Of a stretch of 64,000 nucleotides of DNA, positions 12,304 through 24,200 are shown piece by piece; within the stretch, counting starts at the first letter, position 1, and every line of letters starts with the position of its first letter. The stretch is taken from positions 219,001 through 283,000 of the forward strand of contig JAQSEB010000166.1 of NCBI GenBank assembly GCA_030063045.1. The letters run 5' to 3'. The notes beneath the pieces are model-generated. The model had not been told where the DNA came from. It saw only the letters and a list, made by a program, of their open reading frames with translations, and did no database searches. A program made the translations under genes and the position numbers. The stretch comes from Pratylenchus scribneri. Lineage: Eukaryota > Nematoda > Chromadorea > Rhabditida > Pratylenchidae.

Positions 12304-12894
12304 CGTTAAAGCTTTGTTCACAATGGTCGTGTTCGTGTTCGTGTTCGTGCGAATGTTCGTGTTCGTGTGCGAGTGAGTGCTTCATGCTTCGACTTCATGC
12401 ACAACCATTTCACACTGGGAGTGTTCGTGTTCATGCTCGAGTGAATGTTCATGTTCGTGTTCGTGTGAAACGAAAATTGCGAGTAATCTCTAATCTATTT
12501 CACAATGGAAACATGAGGATGTGCACGAACACGAACACGAAGTGCACGAACAAAAATCAAATTGATTTGATTTTTTGGCTCTCCCTTGTTTTCGAGTTAA
12601 TGCTATAGCACGAACACAAGCATTAACAAAAGCATTAATCATTGTGAACACCCCATGTGCATGCACTCGCACTCGAACATTGACACGAACATGAAGTCAT
12701 TTTTTTCCCATTGTGAAATCCCGTAGATATTTTGTTCGTGCTCGAGTTCATGCTATAGCATTAACTCGGATTTTTTGTGCACGAACTCGGTGAGTGCATG
12801 CTTTTTTTAGGGTGTTCACAACAAAAACATTGATTTTAGCCTAACACGAACATTAACACGAACACGAACACGACCATTGTGAACAAAGCTTAAC
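12304..12894. repeat. Foldback element with TTCGTG-repeat arms
   Basis: The outer arms are GTTAAAGCTTTGTTCACAAT on the left and its inverse on the right. Inside each arm are tandem GTTCGTG units, on the right as CACGAAC. The middle holds more CACGAAC/GTTCGTG clusters (12420-12545, 12640-12690, 12730-12790) in alternating orientation. Several short open frames on both strands are products of the repeat, not genes. Confidence 0.85.
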
Positions 12895-13934
12895 AAGAGA
12901 GTTTAACAATTGTGTATAGTCATATTTTTCGATGAAATAGAAGCAGATCTTTAATTTTCCATCAGGAGGGTGAGACCAAATAAATAGCTCTAAGCGGGTG
13001 CACAAAAATTTTTTTCTGAACGAGGGATAAACTAATCGGATGAGGTTTTTAAGTTTTTTTTCAAAAATTTTAATTTGCGACTTGCGTGCTTCAAGAAGAA
13101 AGGGGAGCAATTTTTAATCTTTTAGGTTAAAAATACTAAAGATTTAGATAAATTACTTTTTTTTCTGAATAAAATTCTTTGATTTTTTGGTGTAACTGCA
13201 AATAAAAACCTTACTTTTCTCATTACCACCATTGGCACTCGGGGTACCTGTACTTTTCCCCTCCCATAAACGCCATTGCAATAAGCTAAGCGCGAATATT
13301 TCTTAGTAGGAAGCGGCAAAAGTCGCAAGATTGGTACTTTTTAGATAAATTTAAATAAAAATTAATGTGATAATTTTTTTCTTTTTTTTATAATGAAATT
13401 CCCAAAAATTGCCAAATTAGGTAATTTATCAAAAAAAATTATTCAAAAAGAAAGAAATAATCAAAAATATTATTTATGGGTTTACCCATGATCTTGAAAT
13501 TGAAATAAAAATATTTCAAAACATATACAGATAGAGCTCGGTCTAGGATTCGGAGTATTGAAATCATAAAAAGTTAATTGCGAAGGTTTAAAGAAAATAT
13601 AATTCTTAGTTTCCTGGTAATAATATTCGCGACTTTTGAAAAGTAGCTGAGCAACATGGCATTACTCCCCCAAACATAGATTGATTCAGTTTTTAGAGCT
13701 CTTTCGAATGGTAGCATATTCGTCCAGATTAGCCCAAAAATCCACAAACTTATAAAGTCAACTAAAGAAATTTAAAAAAAAACGAGAAGGTACAAAATAT
13801 TTTTAAAATTATCTTATTGTAAACACAAGTTGTATAATTCATTAAATTTCAAGTTATGTAAAGAATAAAATTTTCAAGATCTATATTTTGTCTTATTTTT
13901 AAAACAGGTTAGGCTATTAGACAAAAAACGAATT
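12895..13934. other. AT-rich intergenic DNA, no gene seen
   Basis: Short open frames on the minus strand (12853-13110, 13122-13328) lack splice partners or recognisable motifs. A GAGCTCTTTCGAATGG word at about 13697 is another copy of the recurring word. Confidence 0.4.
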
Positions 13935-14300
13935 TTGAAAATATTTCTCATTTTCAGAATATATGTTTTTATCTCATTTTCCTATAATAGGAATATGAGT
14001 TAAAAAATATATTTTGAAAATGAGGACTTATTTTCAGAATTCATTTTTTATCTCATATTCCTATAATAAGAAAATGAATTAAAAAATATATTTTGAAAAT
14101 GAGGACTTATTTTCAGAATTTATTTTTTAACTCATATTCCTATAATAAGAAAATGAATTAAAAAATATATTTTGAAAATGAGGACTTATTTTCAGAATTC
14201 ATTTTTTAACTCATATTCCTATAATAGGATTATGAGATAAAAAATAAATTTTGAAAATAAGTCCTCATTTTCTGAATTCATTTTTTAAACTCATATCCTA
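13935..14300. repeat. 79-bp tandem repeat array
   Basis: Copies of a unit starting ATTTTGAAAATGAGGACTTA begin at about 14011, 14090 and 14169, with flanking partial copies. Each unit is partly palindromic (GAAAATGAG against CTCATATTC), and the last copy at about 14250 is inverted. Same family as 7480-7640. Confidence 0.7.
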
Positions 14301-14710
14301 GCAATTTCCACAAAATGAGGGAAAAAATAAGTGGGCAAATGAGTAAAATATTTTCGCAATATTTTCAATATTAGGTCACATTTTTATAAGATCTTCAAAA
14401 TCGGAATTCGTCGAAATGGCGTCATAACTAAAAAATGAGGACTCATTTTCAAAATATTGCCGGGATGAGAACCCTATTTTGTTAGTCCGGGAACCTGATA
14501 TTGATGACAGCATTTTACCCATTGACTTTCCTTTTTCGCCCAATGAAAATATTGGCATTGGAGTGAATGAGGGAATTCAGAAGAATGTGAAATCCACATT
14601 TTCACCAAATCCTAATTTGTTTGCCTATTTTGATTGAATTGGGGTTGCTGCGAGATAAATAGAAAGAGGGGATATTGAAAGAGATAAGGGATATTTTTAT
14701 TTTACCTTTT

Positions 14711-17103
14711 CTAAAATTTGGCCAATTCTTCGGCACTGGAAAAATCACTGGCGGCGATAAATGAATTGGCAGGAATTCCATCAAATTCATTCAAAATTTC
14801 TCGGGATAAAATAATTGGAACAGTCAAATGGCGAAGTGGATTCCAGAATTTTTCAGTTAAATAATCCACACAAACAGCATTTTCAAAAGCCAAAAAGAAG
14901 AAATGGCCATCTGCGGAAAATAAAATATTTATAAATTTTTAATTTGATATGATAATCAATAAAATTATTATATAAATTTATGAATACTCTCCTAGGGTTG
15001 CCCAAGGTCAGTCCGAAAAGAAATCGAGGATCTTTGCCACCCAATAAACGAAATCGAGATTCGAAAACCGACCAAAACTGAGATAGGGGTCAAAACCGAT
15101 TGGTTTTCGATTATTGATTTAAAATTTATAAATTTTACATTTTTAACTAAAATTTCCCTCTAGCAGGCCATTTTTTGGCATAAATTTTCTTAGCACTTGG
15201 CAGTACCATTTCGGTTTAATTTTTTTACTTAGCTGGCCTGATTTTTTGGCTAAGCAATTTTGGATTTTTTCTCTCCCTTAAGTGAAATTTTTGTTAAAAT
15301 TTCTCTCTATGTGGCATGAATGAAAAAAGTTTTGGAAAAATATTTGACAATTTGTTTTATTTCGATATTTTATGAAAAAATTAAATTTTAAAAATTTTTA
15401 TGACATTTTCAAAAAAAAAACCGAGAAAACCGGAATCGAGAAATTTTCAAAAACGGAAACGGAGATTCCAAAACTAACCAAAACCTATACTGAAAATTTT
15501 GGTTTAAAACCGACTTTGAGCAACCCTAATTATTTCATTACTTTTCTCCTTAAAAAAGTACCCATTTCCGAATCGTAACATTGCTGATTGCATTTCCCAT
15601 TGTTGGAACATTTTCCATATTTTGTAATATTAATATATTTAGATAATTCATCCATGTAAAATTGACGGCCAGAAGGAGGCGAACAATTGGAGGAAATTTG
15701 CAGGACTGATTTTCGTTTACGTCGCACTTTTTTCAAAATCTGTAAAATTATATTTTTTTGAATAGAATTAAATTTTAAAAAATCACCTCATTCACATCCC
15801 ACATATCACTTAAATCTTCATTATTGGAAAAATTTGCTGGCCAAAAACTTCCATATGGAGCATGTAAATTCAGTTCATTTTCAATTCGATAGGTCATTGA
15901 AAGATTGAAAAAATTTGGCATTAGAAATTCAATGCCAAAAGCAGAATATGGAGCTTCCATACTGAAGAAGACATAAAGCTGATCAGGACGTCGATTTATT
16001 TCAGGGAATGGAGCTTTAAAATTAACAGAATTCCCATGGAAAATAATTATAGAGGCATTTTGCGATCTGATGAGGGAAAAAAGTTAGATAACATTTTTAA
16101 ACCGATTGATCACTTAATTTAATAGATAGATTCATCCCATTTGAAAATTATTTAAATTGAGAATTGTGCTGAATATTATAAAACAATTCTAACCATTTAT
16201 TCAATTTTTACAATTCTCAATTTTATGAAAAAAATTATTTAGATTTATTTTCTAGAGTTTTGAATTCAATCAAACCAAATTTGGGATATTACTTAATTAA
16301 TGAAGGAGGCAAACATTTATTGGGGGCGGGCAAAAATTTAATGTGGGAGACGGAAGACACCTTAATTAAAAGTAATTATTCTGATTCCCCCAATACTTCT
16401 GACTGAGTATAAAATAACACAACAAGAATTCTGAACTTTGAAACTTAAATATAATCCTATCATACCTTATCATCTGTGGACCAGTCTAACGTCTAACCTA
16501 CCCTACCCTAAAGCCATCATGCTGAGAACACCATCCTAAATCCTAACCTAGAATAACCTAACCTAAACCCTATCCAGCATCTGGCCAATCTTTTTAGATA
16601 GGATTAGGTTTAGGAATTTGTGCTTAATTTTCGGCTGCCTCCACAATTAATTTTTTGCCCCCCCCCCCCCCCCCCATTGTAAAGTAGTAGCCCAAATTTA
16701 CTCTAAATTTCCAATAAAAAATTATATTCCCAAATAATTTCCGCATTCAATAATCCCATTTTATATATGAAAATAATTAACTCTTTTTTATTGTCCGAAT
16801 AAATGCATCGTCGATTGCATTCATTTGTTTGCTCTTTTGGTGCAATTGTGCGAATAACATTTCCCGTGTCGAAGAAATCATTCCATCCCAAAATTAATGG
16901 AAATTGCCATTTATTATTATTTCCATTAATTGAATTGGCAATCACACAATACTAAATTTAACAAATAAAATCATTTAATTTTATAAAAAAAAATATTTTA
17001 CCTAAATTCAATAAAAATTTAATATATTTAAAAAATAACAAATCACCTGAAGGCAAAGAATTAAAAACAATTTATTTGAGATGGGGATTATTGACAAATT
17101 CAT
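14711..17103 (-). CDS. GT10 alpha-1,3-fucosyltransferase-like protein
   Basis: Family GT10 enzymes transfer fucose from GDP-fucose to N-glycans or related glycans in the Golgi. Five exons: 17103-17047, 16951-16782, 16066-15787, 15739-15562, 14910-14711, all GT-AG and in phase, giving 294 residues. Exon 1 starts at the ATG at 17103 and codes a hydrophobic leader (LFLILCLQYCVIA). Family hallmarks are in order: ASIIIFHG (80-87), YVFFSMEAPY (107-116), NLSMTYRIENEL...APYG (130-148), ISSNCSPPSGRQFYMDEL (184-201), then FLAFENAVCVDYLTEKFW (234-251) and VPIILS. The acidic pair usual after TYR is IENE rather than DSD. The protein lacks a long stem and stops right after the SFIAASDFSSAEELAKF stretch, some 20-30 residues short of typical family ends. 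It could be a short active enzyme or a decaying copy. Confidence 0.82.
16460..16680. repeat. CCTAACCTA-rich tract and poly-C run in fucosyltransferase intron 2
   Basis: Between exons 2 and 3 of the fucosyltransferase are repeated TCTAACCTACCCTACCCTA and AACCTAACCTAAACCC words, then a run of C of about 19 bases near 16657-16675. These resemble the CCCTAACCC tracts inside other repeats of the window. Confidence 0.5.
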
Positions 17104-18452
17104 TCAGAAAATAATATTTTATTTCTTCTAATTGTTATATCTTTTAAAGACAAATAAAAATGGCCAAGAACAATAGGAAAAATGTGGTTGAATGAAAATG
17201 GAAGTTGGGTACTTGGTATAGTGGACCAGTATATTCGCTACTTTAAAAAATATCAGAAATTTTTATTTGGATATAAATTATTTGGTAGAAAAGTGAGGAT
17301 TTTCCTCTCGAAGCTAGGCAAATTTTAGGGCCTTGTTCCTATTCCTAGAAAGGAAAAGGACAAGACGAGACGAACGCGCGCATCCAAATGAATTGTGGAT
17401 GATGTGGCATTGAGAGATAGATATTAGGGACGGACGGCATTTTCCTAACTAATAAGAGATGCATAAATCGCTGATTTTCTAATAATTTGCCGACTGCCCA
17501 ACTCGTCGACTGAAAAGAAATGAACATCAGTTGGGCCAAGGGTTGTGAATTTTTCTGATAAATTCTACAATTATAGAGGAATGAGGTCATTTTTATTCCA
17601 AATCATTCATTCTTCTTTTTTTATACTAATTTTTGAAAATGGACGATTCCATAAATATATGTATCTTTTATTTTATGACAAATAAAAAGGCCGAGAACAA
17701 TACATTAGGAAGTGGATGCAGTAAACCGGTATATTCGCCTCATAAAAAATTATTCAGAAAAATCAGCAATGATTACCGTCAAGGATGAATGTAGATTTAA
17801 GAAAAAAGTTTCGCAAAAATAATCAAAAAATATTAAATTTTTAAAGCGAATAAAATTTATATTCATTTTTTCAAACTAAATATTGAAAAATATTTTAGTC
17901 AATCTTCTTGTAGATTTTAGAATAAAAAAATTGAATATGAACTTAAATGAAGGAAATTAAAAATAAAAATTAATAAAATGATTGTTACTTTCCAACAATT
18001 TACTAGAAATTACAAATTACCTAAGTGTTAACCAAAATATTGTTTTTTTATACTAAATGAATTTTTTTATATACCCCCTCCCCCATATTTCTTTCACAAT
18101 AGCCAATCTTTTATTTCTCCATTTTTGTGATCATTGGAATAGTCGCCTTATTCCTTTATCGATATTATTTACAAAAAATTGTTTATCTTTGATTTTATTT
18201 TTGCAATCGCTTTAAACACCAAAGTTCATTGAGTAAATTAAATAAAAAAAAACATCAAATTTATTCCTTTATTTGCTCTCGAATATATTACATCAAAATG
18301 GGTGATTAATAATCCTTTTTTTATAATCGTTTATAAAAAACTTATACATATTTTTATGCAATGCTTTTTAGTCACTCATTTATTTTTCAATTTTTAAATA
18401 ATGTCTTTCTAGATTTTTTCCCTAAAATATTAATCAAAAATAAAATATAAAT
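17104..18452. other. Intergenic region with a duplicated segment, copy C
   Basis: 17266-17440 repeats the 4590-4810 segment (GTGAGGATTTTCC, GCGCGCATCCAA, GAATTGTGGATGATGTG). The rest is AT-rich with no exon I can support. The promoter of the 18453 gene must lie in its last part. Confidence 0.45.
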
Positions 18453-20525
18453 ATGTCGTATAATGTTTATCAGAAGGCAATTTTAATCCAAAAACTTGAG
18501 AAGAAATTTGCTCAAATCAACAATTTACTGTACACAACAAGTGTCCCGAATGATGAATTGGAGACAAAAGTGTTGCCTTTCATTGCGGATGATGTGATTT
18601 TTAAGGATCCATGGCAGGAAGGCGGCAATAAAAATTTCTACCAAATTGGCATGAAAGGTCCATTTATTTGACTGGCATAAACAATACCATGCTAAAAAAC
18701 GAAAAACTTTTCTGTCTCCCAAATTTGGTGCAAAAAAAGAGTTTCCTTGAAAAACTTTTTAAGGGCTAGGGTTAGGGTTAGGTTAGAGGCGGCATGAGAT
18801 TTAGAGGCTAAGGGCTAGGGATATGTAGGGGTTGGGGCTTGGCCATAAAGTTGCTGAGTGAGTTATGACCAAATTGTGGCCAAAATTTTTTTGGCTATAA
18901 CTCGGTGACCTATAAGCCAATTTATGTGATTTAAAATCCATATTATAGCTTTTTTCAAGGGCTATCGATGGTTTATGGAATACTTAACCTATCTCTAAAC
19001 CCAAAAATTTGGTGCAAAAAAAAACCAAATTTGGGAGATGAAAAAACCGCACATATTCTAAAAATAATTTAAAAAACGAAATATAATAGTTTAATAGTTG
19101 ATTGTCAAACCGTGAAAAACAATGTCAAAAATTTTAGACATGGTTTTTTCCACTTATATCAGCATCGAAAATTAAGAAATTATTAATGAATTAAAAATTT
19201 AAAGGATGGGATGAATCTCATCTAATTTTTTTATACAAAATCAACAATATATTAATTATTTAAATAAAGGAACAATAATAGAAATTAATATTTTGCAAGA
19301 TGATTTATTGAATTTTAAGTCTCCAAAAATACTATTTTTGGTTATAAATTAGGTTTTATGGCATTTTCTTACCTATGCAATTTTTTCATCTTAAACTTTG
19401 AATATATTAGATTTATTTTTCATTGAGTTATAGCCATTCAAAAGCCATCTTTTCCACAGGATTCCACAACATGTTCCATTTCACATTTGACACATTTCAA
19501 ATCGGCGTCCAACTCAATGATGAACCGGATGGTGTGATTGGCCGATGCATTGTTGATGGAATTATGAATTTGAAGCAATTCTCCTGGATTTACACTTTTC
19601 CCCTTCGAACCATTGTTGTTTACTATTTTCGAATGATTGAGAACCCAAATGAACAATCAGAAGATGAAGAACCAAAATTTGAAATATTCCGACAGGAGGA
19701 GATGTGGTTTGTTTTTCCATTTAAAAATTATTTTTCCTTAAAAAAGGAAAATTTTTATTTTTTCAATTTAAATTTTGAAAAATCATAAAAATTTATTTTT
19801 GTCATATTTCATTCGTACCGTGTCAATTCCCGAATAAGCAAAGGACCGTGCAAATGTGGGCATTTCGACTTCTAAATAATCAGAAAACGGTTTTAGATCC
19901 TACAAACTGTATACCATTTTGTAGATCTCATCAAGACGCATCGATTGGTATAAATGTCAGTTTTTAGCCAAAAATTAAAAAGTTAAACCGTTTAAACCAT
20001 ATTTTAAGTTTTTGGCTTAAAACTGACATTTTATATACCATTCGATGCGTCTTGATGAGATCTAAAAAACGGTATAAGGTTTGTCGGGTTTAAAATCGGT
20101 TTCTGATTTATTATAAATAAGTCGAAAACGCCCACATTTCACTGTCCTTTGCTTATTCGGGAATTGACCCGTACGGTGTTTTCAATTATTTTATCAAAAT
20201 AATGCTTTCAAAAATTATTCGTAAATAATATTTTTAAAATGAAATTACCTTAATTTGCTTTAAAGTTGCCTAAATTATATAGTAAAAAAGGAAAAGTATA
20301 TATTTTTTTGTTTATTTGAATATAGTAAATATTAATAATCATTCCTACCCCTCCTTCTTTAGGTCCTATTTGGAATTGATCGAGGGAATTCCCGCGATAG
20401 GGTGGTTCTACAGCAAAATATTCCGTCCCAGTTTTGGCCATCTTTTCGTCGGGATTTCTTTTCTCAGTTGTGCACTCTTCGATTTTTGCAAAAATATGAG
20501 TCCAAAATGGAAATCTTCGGAATAA
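18453..20525 (+). CDS. Small NTF2/SnoaL-like protein
   Basis: Three exons, 18453-18657, 19460-19706 and 20363-20525, with GT-AG junctions in phase, giving 204 residues. The chain begins MSYNVYQKAILIQKLEKKFA. It then has a KVLPFIADDVIFKDPWQ stretch, a central IGRCIVDGIMNLKQFSWIYTF and FPLRTIVVYYFRMIE strand-like region, and a C-terminal segment (YLELIEGIPAIGWFYSKIFRP, then FVGISFLSCALF). The pattern of an N-terminal helix, an F..DPW motif and a curved sheet suggests the NTF2-like fold (SnoaL or DUF2358 relatives). That assignment is from pattern memory and not secure. There is no signal peptide. Intron 1 holds a 320-bp element and intron 2 a long inverted repeat. Confidence 0.75.
18715..19040. 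repeat. MITE-like element with CTCCCAAATTTGG ends
   Basis: In intron 1 of the NTF2-like gene. The ends CTCCCAAATTTGGTGCAAAA and CCAAATTTGGGAG are inverted, with TTTGGTGCAAAAAAA also inside the right end. The core has GGGCTAGGGTTAGGGTTAGG, GAGTTATGACC and CTATAACTCGGTGACC. Confidence 0.65.
19815..20178. repeat. Long inverted repeat in NTF2-like intron 2
   Basis: The arms start GTCAATTCCCGAATAAGCAA and mirror at the other end. They contain GATCTCATCAAGACGCATCG and TAAACCGTTTAAACCA at the centre. The layout matches 8533-8955 and 35801-36205. Confidence 0.8.
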
Positions 20526-20785
20526 TGTGCAAATTACAAATATTTATATTTTATATATTTAATTATTGCTTCCCCCTTTTATTCACTATTTTGGCAAAAA
20601 TTTGCAAAATTTCACAGATAAATGTTCAAAATAATTAAATAATTAAATAATTATTTTTTAATATTTTTTATATTTAATAAAGCTTCGTTTGCAAATGTCT
20701 TCTAGATTTTATAATATATTACATGTCGCTTGAAAAAGAATGATTCCTCTTATATCTTTTTTTATATTCAATTTTTCCATTTGCG
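20526..20785. pseudogene. Fragment similar to a receptor 3' end
   Basis: 20595-20785 aligns by eye with 24570-24745, the last codons and 3' flank of the receptor gene at 21244-24590 (shared GCAAAATTTC, ACAAATGTCTTCTA-like, CACTTGAAAAA and TTCAATTTTTC words in the same order). It lies just after the NTF2-like stop codon and looks like a duplicated 3' flank, not a gene. Confidence 0.4.
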
Positions 20786-20990
20786 CAAAGAAAGTGGGCG
20801 CAAAGAAAGTGGGCGCAAAATGTGGGCGCAAAGAAAGTAGGCGCAAAATGTGGGCGCAAAGAAAGTAGGCGCAAAATGTGGGCGCAAAGAAAGTAGGCGC
20901 AAAATGTGGGCGCAAAGAAAGTGGGCGCAAAGAAAGTGGGTGCAAAATGTGGGCGCAAAGAAAGTGGGCGCATAATGTGGGCGAAAACAA
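20781..20990. repeat. GGGCGCAAAGAAAGT / GGGCGCAAAATGT minisatellite
   Basis: About fifteen units alternate between a 15-bp form (GGGCGCAAAGAAAGT, with GTAG variants) and a 13-bp form (GGGCGCAAAATGT). All three minus-strand frames stay open and give Phe/Ala/Pro/His/Leu repeats; I regard these as artefacts. Confidence 0.9.
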
Positions 20991-21243
20991 TATTTGACTA
21001 ATATGTAAACAAGTTCATTCATTAAGCGAGAATAATACGACGATAGGATGTGGAAGAGAGCTATTGAATCTGCTTTAAATTTGAATTGGTCGTTAATTGC
21101 ATCTTTTAAATAAGCAGCATTTTCATTGCTGGATTTATTTTTTGTTATCATTCAAAATTGAGTATTTAAATTTCTTTTTTTATGAATTTCAGTATTTAAC
21201 GTAATATCCATTCCGAATTAATAAATATAATAAATCCAATATT

Positions 21244-24200
21244 ATGGCATCTGAACCGTATCCAACATTTATGGTTTCAATGTTCGGTTTATGTCTGAAT
21301 GTCCCATTAATTCTTTTGGCCCTATCACTGAATTTATTCTTCTATGCTGTCCTATTTCATGGCCATCGGTATTTTTCACAAAAATCATTCTATATCATTG
21401 CCCGACATTTACAATTGGCCGATTTTATTTCTTTATTTGCTCATTTATCAATAGCAATCCCTATTATGGGATTACCACTTGAATATGGACAAGGTTGGAC
21501 AAAGTTTTGTAAATTTAGAAAATAGAGAAATTTAAGGATAAGCTAAGGCCTTAAAAAAGTTATTTATATATTAATTTCATATAAAAATATAGGTACTTAT
21601 CCAGTTTACATCCCCTTTTTGAAAAGTGCTTGGTCCCCCCTATGGGTCATCAGGTTTAGGGTTGGGGTCATTCAGGGATATGTTAGGGATTGGATTAGGA
21701 TGATGTAAAAATCATCTCAAATGTTTCCTAAGCCCAAACCCTAACCCTAACACCAAAGGGGGGACCCTTCACTTTTTCCTCACTTTTTCCAAGGTGAACC
21801 AAAAAGGGGATGTAAACTGGATAAGTACCAAAATATATTCTACTGATAAAAATAAAATACATGAAAATAATATATGTTGCATTGCAGCCGATCTCGTTTT
21901 TTAACCGATCTCGTTTTCGGCATGTTCTAATTATCGTACAGACCTGATCTATAGCTCAATCGATTCGTCAGGGTCGGTTTTGTTTATAAGATTTCAATTT
22001 TTCAAAATAATTTGACCAGTTTGAACCAAAGTTAGGGCCAATTGAAATTTCAGGTTTTCAAACCGGTTTAACTAGAGTAAGGCTAGGCTAGGGTAGGGCC
22101 AGAATGGGTTTTAGAGCTAGGGATAGGGTTGGACTAATAGAAAAATATTGCTCTAGGTGGTCTAGAAGCCGAGATATGGCTTTCGATATCGGCTAAAAAA
22201 CGAGATCGGCTGTAACATATATATTCTTTATTACAGCTTATTCTGCTACAAATTTTGTGGAATTTATGCTGACTTGTGAAACATTGGCCCATATAGCCAC
22301 ATTTCATTTTATCAGCCTTCAAGCTTTTTGTCAACTTCACAGCATAATTCTTTTCCAGCAAAATTCACGTGCAATTTATCAGCTAAATAATATGGGAACA
22401 TTTATATGCATTTTGGCTTGGCTTTGGCTGGCAGGTAAAAAGCACGGAATGGGACGGTTAGTGGCGGAAGCTAATAGCTAGGCGCCTAATGAATGGTTTA
22501 GAATGTTTTATATATCATTGAAAAGAGCAAAAAATTCTCTATCAGTCCATATAAAAATCGAATTTTAAAACATATTTTTACATTTTTTAAAATTCAAAAA
22601 CCTTCTAATTTGACACTATTTTGCCCACTTTTTTTTCCAAATATCAACTTTTTTTATTTAAAACATTATAAATTGTTTTTTATATCATTCGATAGATAAT
22701 ACATTGCTCTATCAAATGAATATAAAAACATTCAATATGGTTTGGATTAAAATGAGTTATATAACAAAAAATGGTACGCCACTAAAAAGCACATAGGCCT
22801 TTAACAGTAAAATTTCATTCACCAATAATTTTATAGTACTTCTTTTATTGTTTGGAATTTCCCATTGTGCAAAACGCTTCAGTACAGTACTTTACTATTT
22901 CTATGATAGTTGCTATTCCGAACATACATCGAAGGCAGGCGGCTATGTCCTTTTGAATATTTGGTTAATTGTTTTGATGTTTATTACATTTGCCATTTAT
23001 TTCCTTGGAATTTGGACATTGCAGCGTAAAATTGCGTATGTTTTATATTTTATTAAAATAATAGATTTTTAATTATGATTTTATACCGTAATTCCTTTAT
23101 TAGTAGCCCCGGAGCTACTAATTTTCGAAGGCCTAAAAATGACCAAAATTTAGGGTCCAACTCTGTTATTACCGATATTTTTAATTAAACTATAGCGTTT
23201 TTTATAGAGCCTAATGGAATGGCACTAAGAAATGAAATAAAAATTTTGTTAATAAGTTGACCTTGCCAGGAGGTACACTGCCTCAAAGCCAGGGGCTACT
23301 AATAGGGGAGGGGCTACTAATAGGGGAGGGGGCATTAATAGAGGAAATACTCTGTTAGTACTTGGATACTTTTTATCAGCTTTTTGTTGAAAAATAAAAA
23401 GTGAATGCCTCCCTTAACGGTCACCAGTATTAGAGTTAAGGTCTATAGGGATTACCTGAGATGACATCCTCTCCCTGAATGACACCTAATGACCCTAAAC
23501 CCTAATTCTAGCAACGCATAAAATTTGCCGACACTTGTTTACTAAACAGTCTGGCGTTGATGGTGGTAAAGCTATTGTGGATTTGTTTATGGCATATTAT
23601 TATGCATCAAATTAGTTACAAAATAATATCAAAAGCATTGGCCAATATTGAATATTCTCAGAGTTATGGCAAAAAAACCGTTGATTTAATTAAAATTGTG
23701 TTTTTGGCTGTTTTTTGGCCATAACTCGGTGAATATTCAACATTGTCCAATGCTTTTGATATTATTTTGTAGCTAATTTGATGCATAATAATATGCCATA
23801 AGCAATGCCACAATAGCTTTACCACTATCAGCACCAGCCCGATTTGTCCGCAAGCGTCGGGTCCGCAAGGTCGTAATACCCGCATAAAAGGATCCTTAAC
23901 TTTTCTCTAGTTGACCGGTTGGCCAAAAAAGCGAATACAAATTATACAAGTACCATTTTGTTATTAAATTCGATTGAATTATGGAGAATATATTTATATT
24001 TTCATAGACTTGTCCATCCTTCAGCCCTTTCGGGCACAGCTCGCCGTGGTTCAATTAGTGTTGTGGCGCAGCCAACCCAACAAAGTTTGCAATCGCAAAT
24101 GCCAAGCAATAACAATAGTTTTGTGGAAAATTATCAACAACAACAAAGAAAGCCAAAAACTAATAAAAAATATATCATTGAATTGTTCAAGTCAAAGGCA

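Noticed and set aside
12384..12672. Arg/Val/His- and Cys/Ser-rich open frames on both strands
   Set aside because: Products of the GTTCGTG/CACGAAC repeat inside the foldback.
13935..14300. CRISPR-like regular array
   Set aside because: The units are contiguous with no unique spacers and the genome is eukaryotic; it is a tandem repeat.
17345..17590. 81-codon minus-strand frame
   Set aside because: It overlaps the duplicated block C and is not preserved in the other copies of that block.
18766..18830. Telomere fragment (GGGTTAGGGTTAGG)
   Set aside because: It sits inside a short inverted-repeat element, is only a few units long and does not match the usual nematode TTAGGC repeat.
20709..21151. 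Phe/Ala/Pro/His-rich minus-strand proteins
   Set aside because: All three frames are open only because the 13/15-bp minisatellite lacks stop words; the repeats give no domain.
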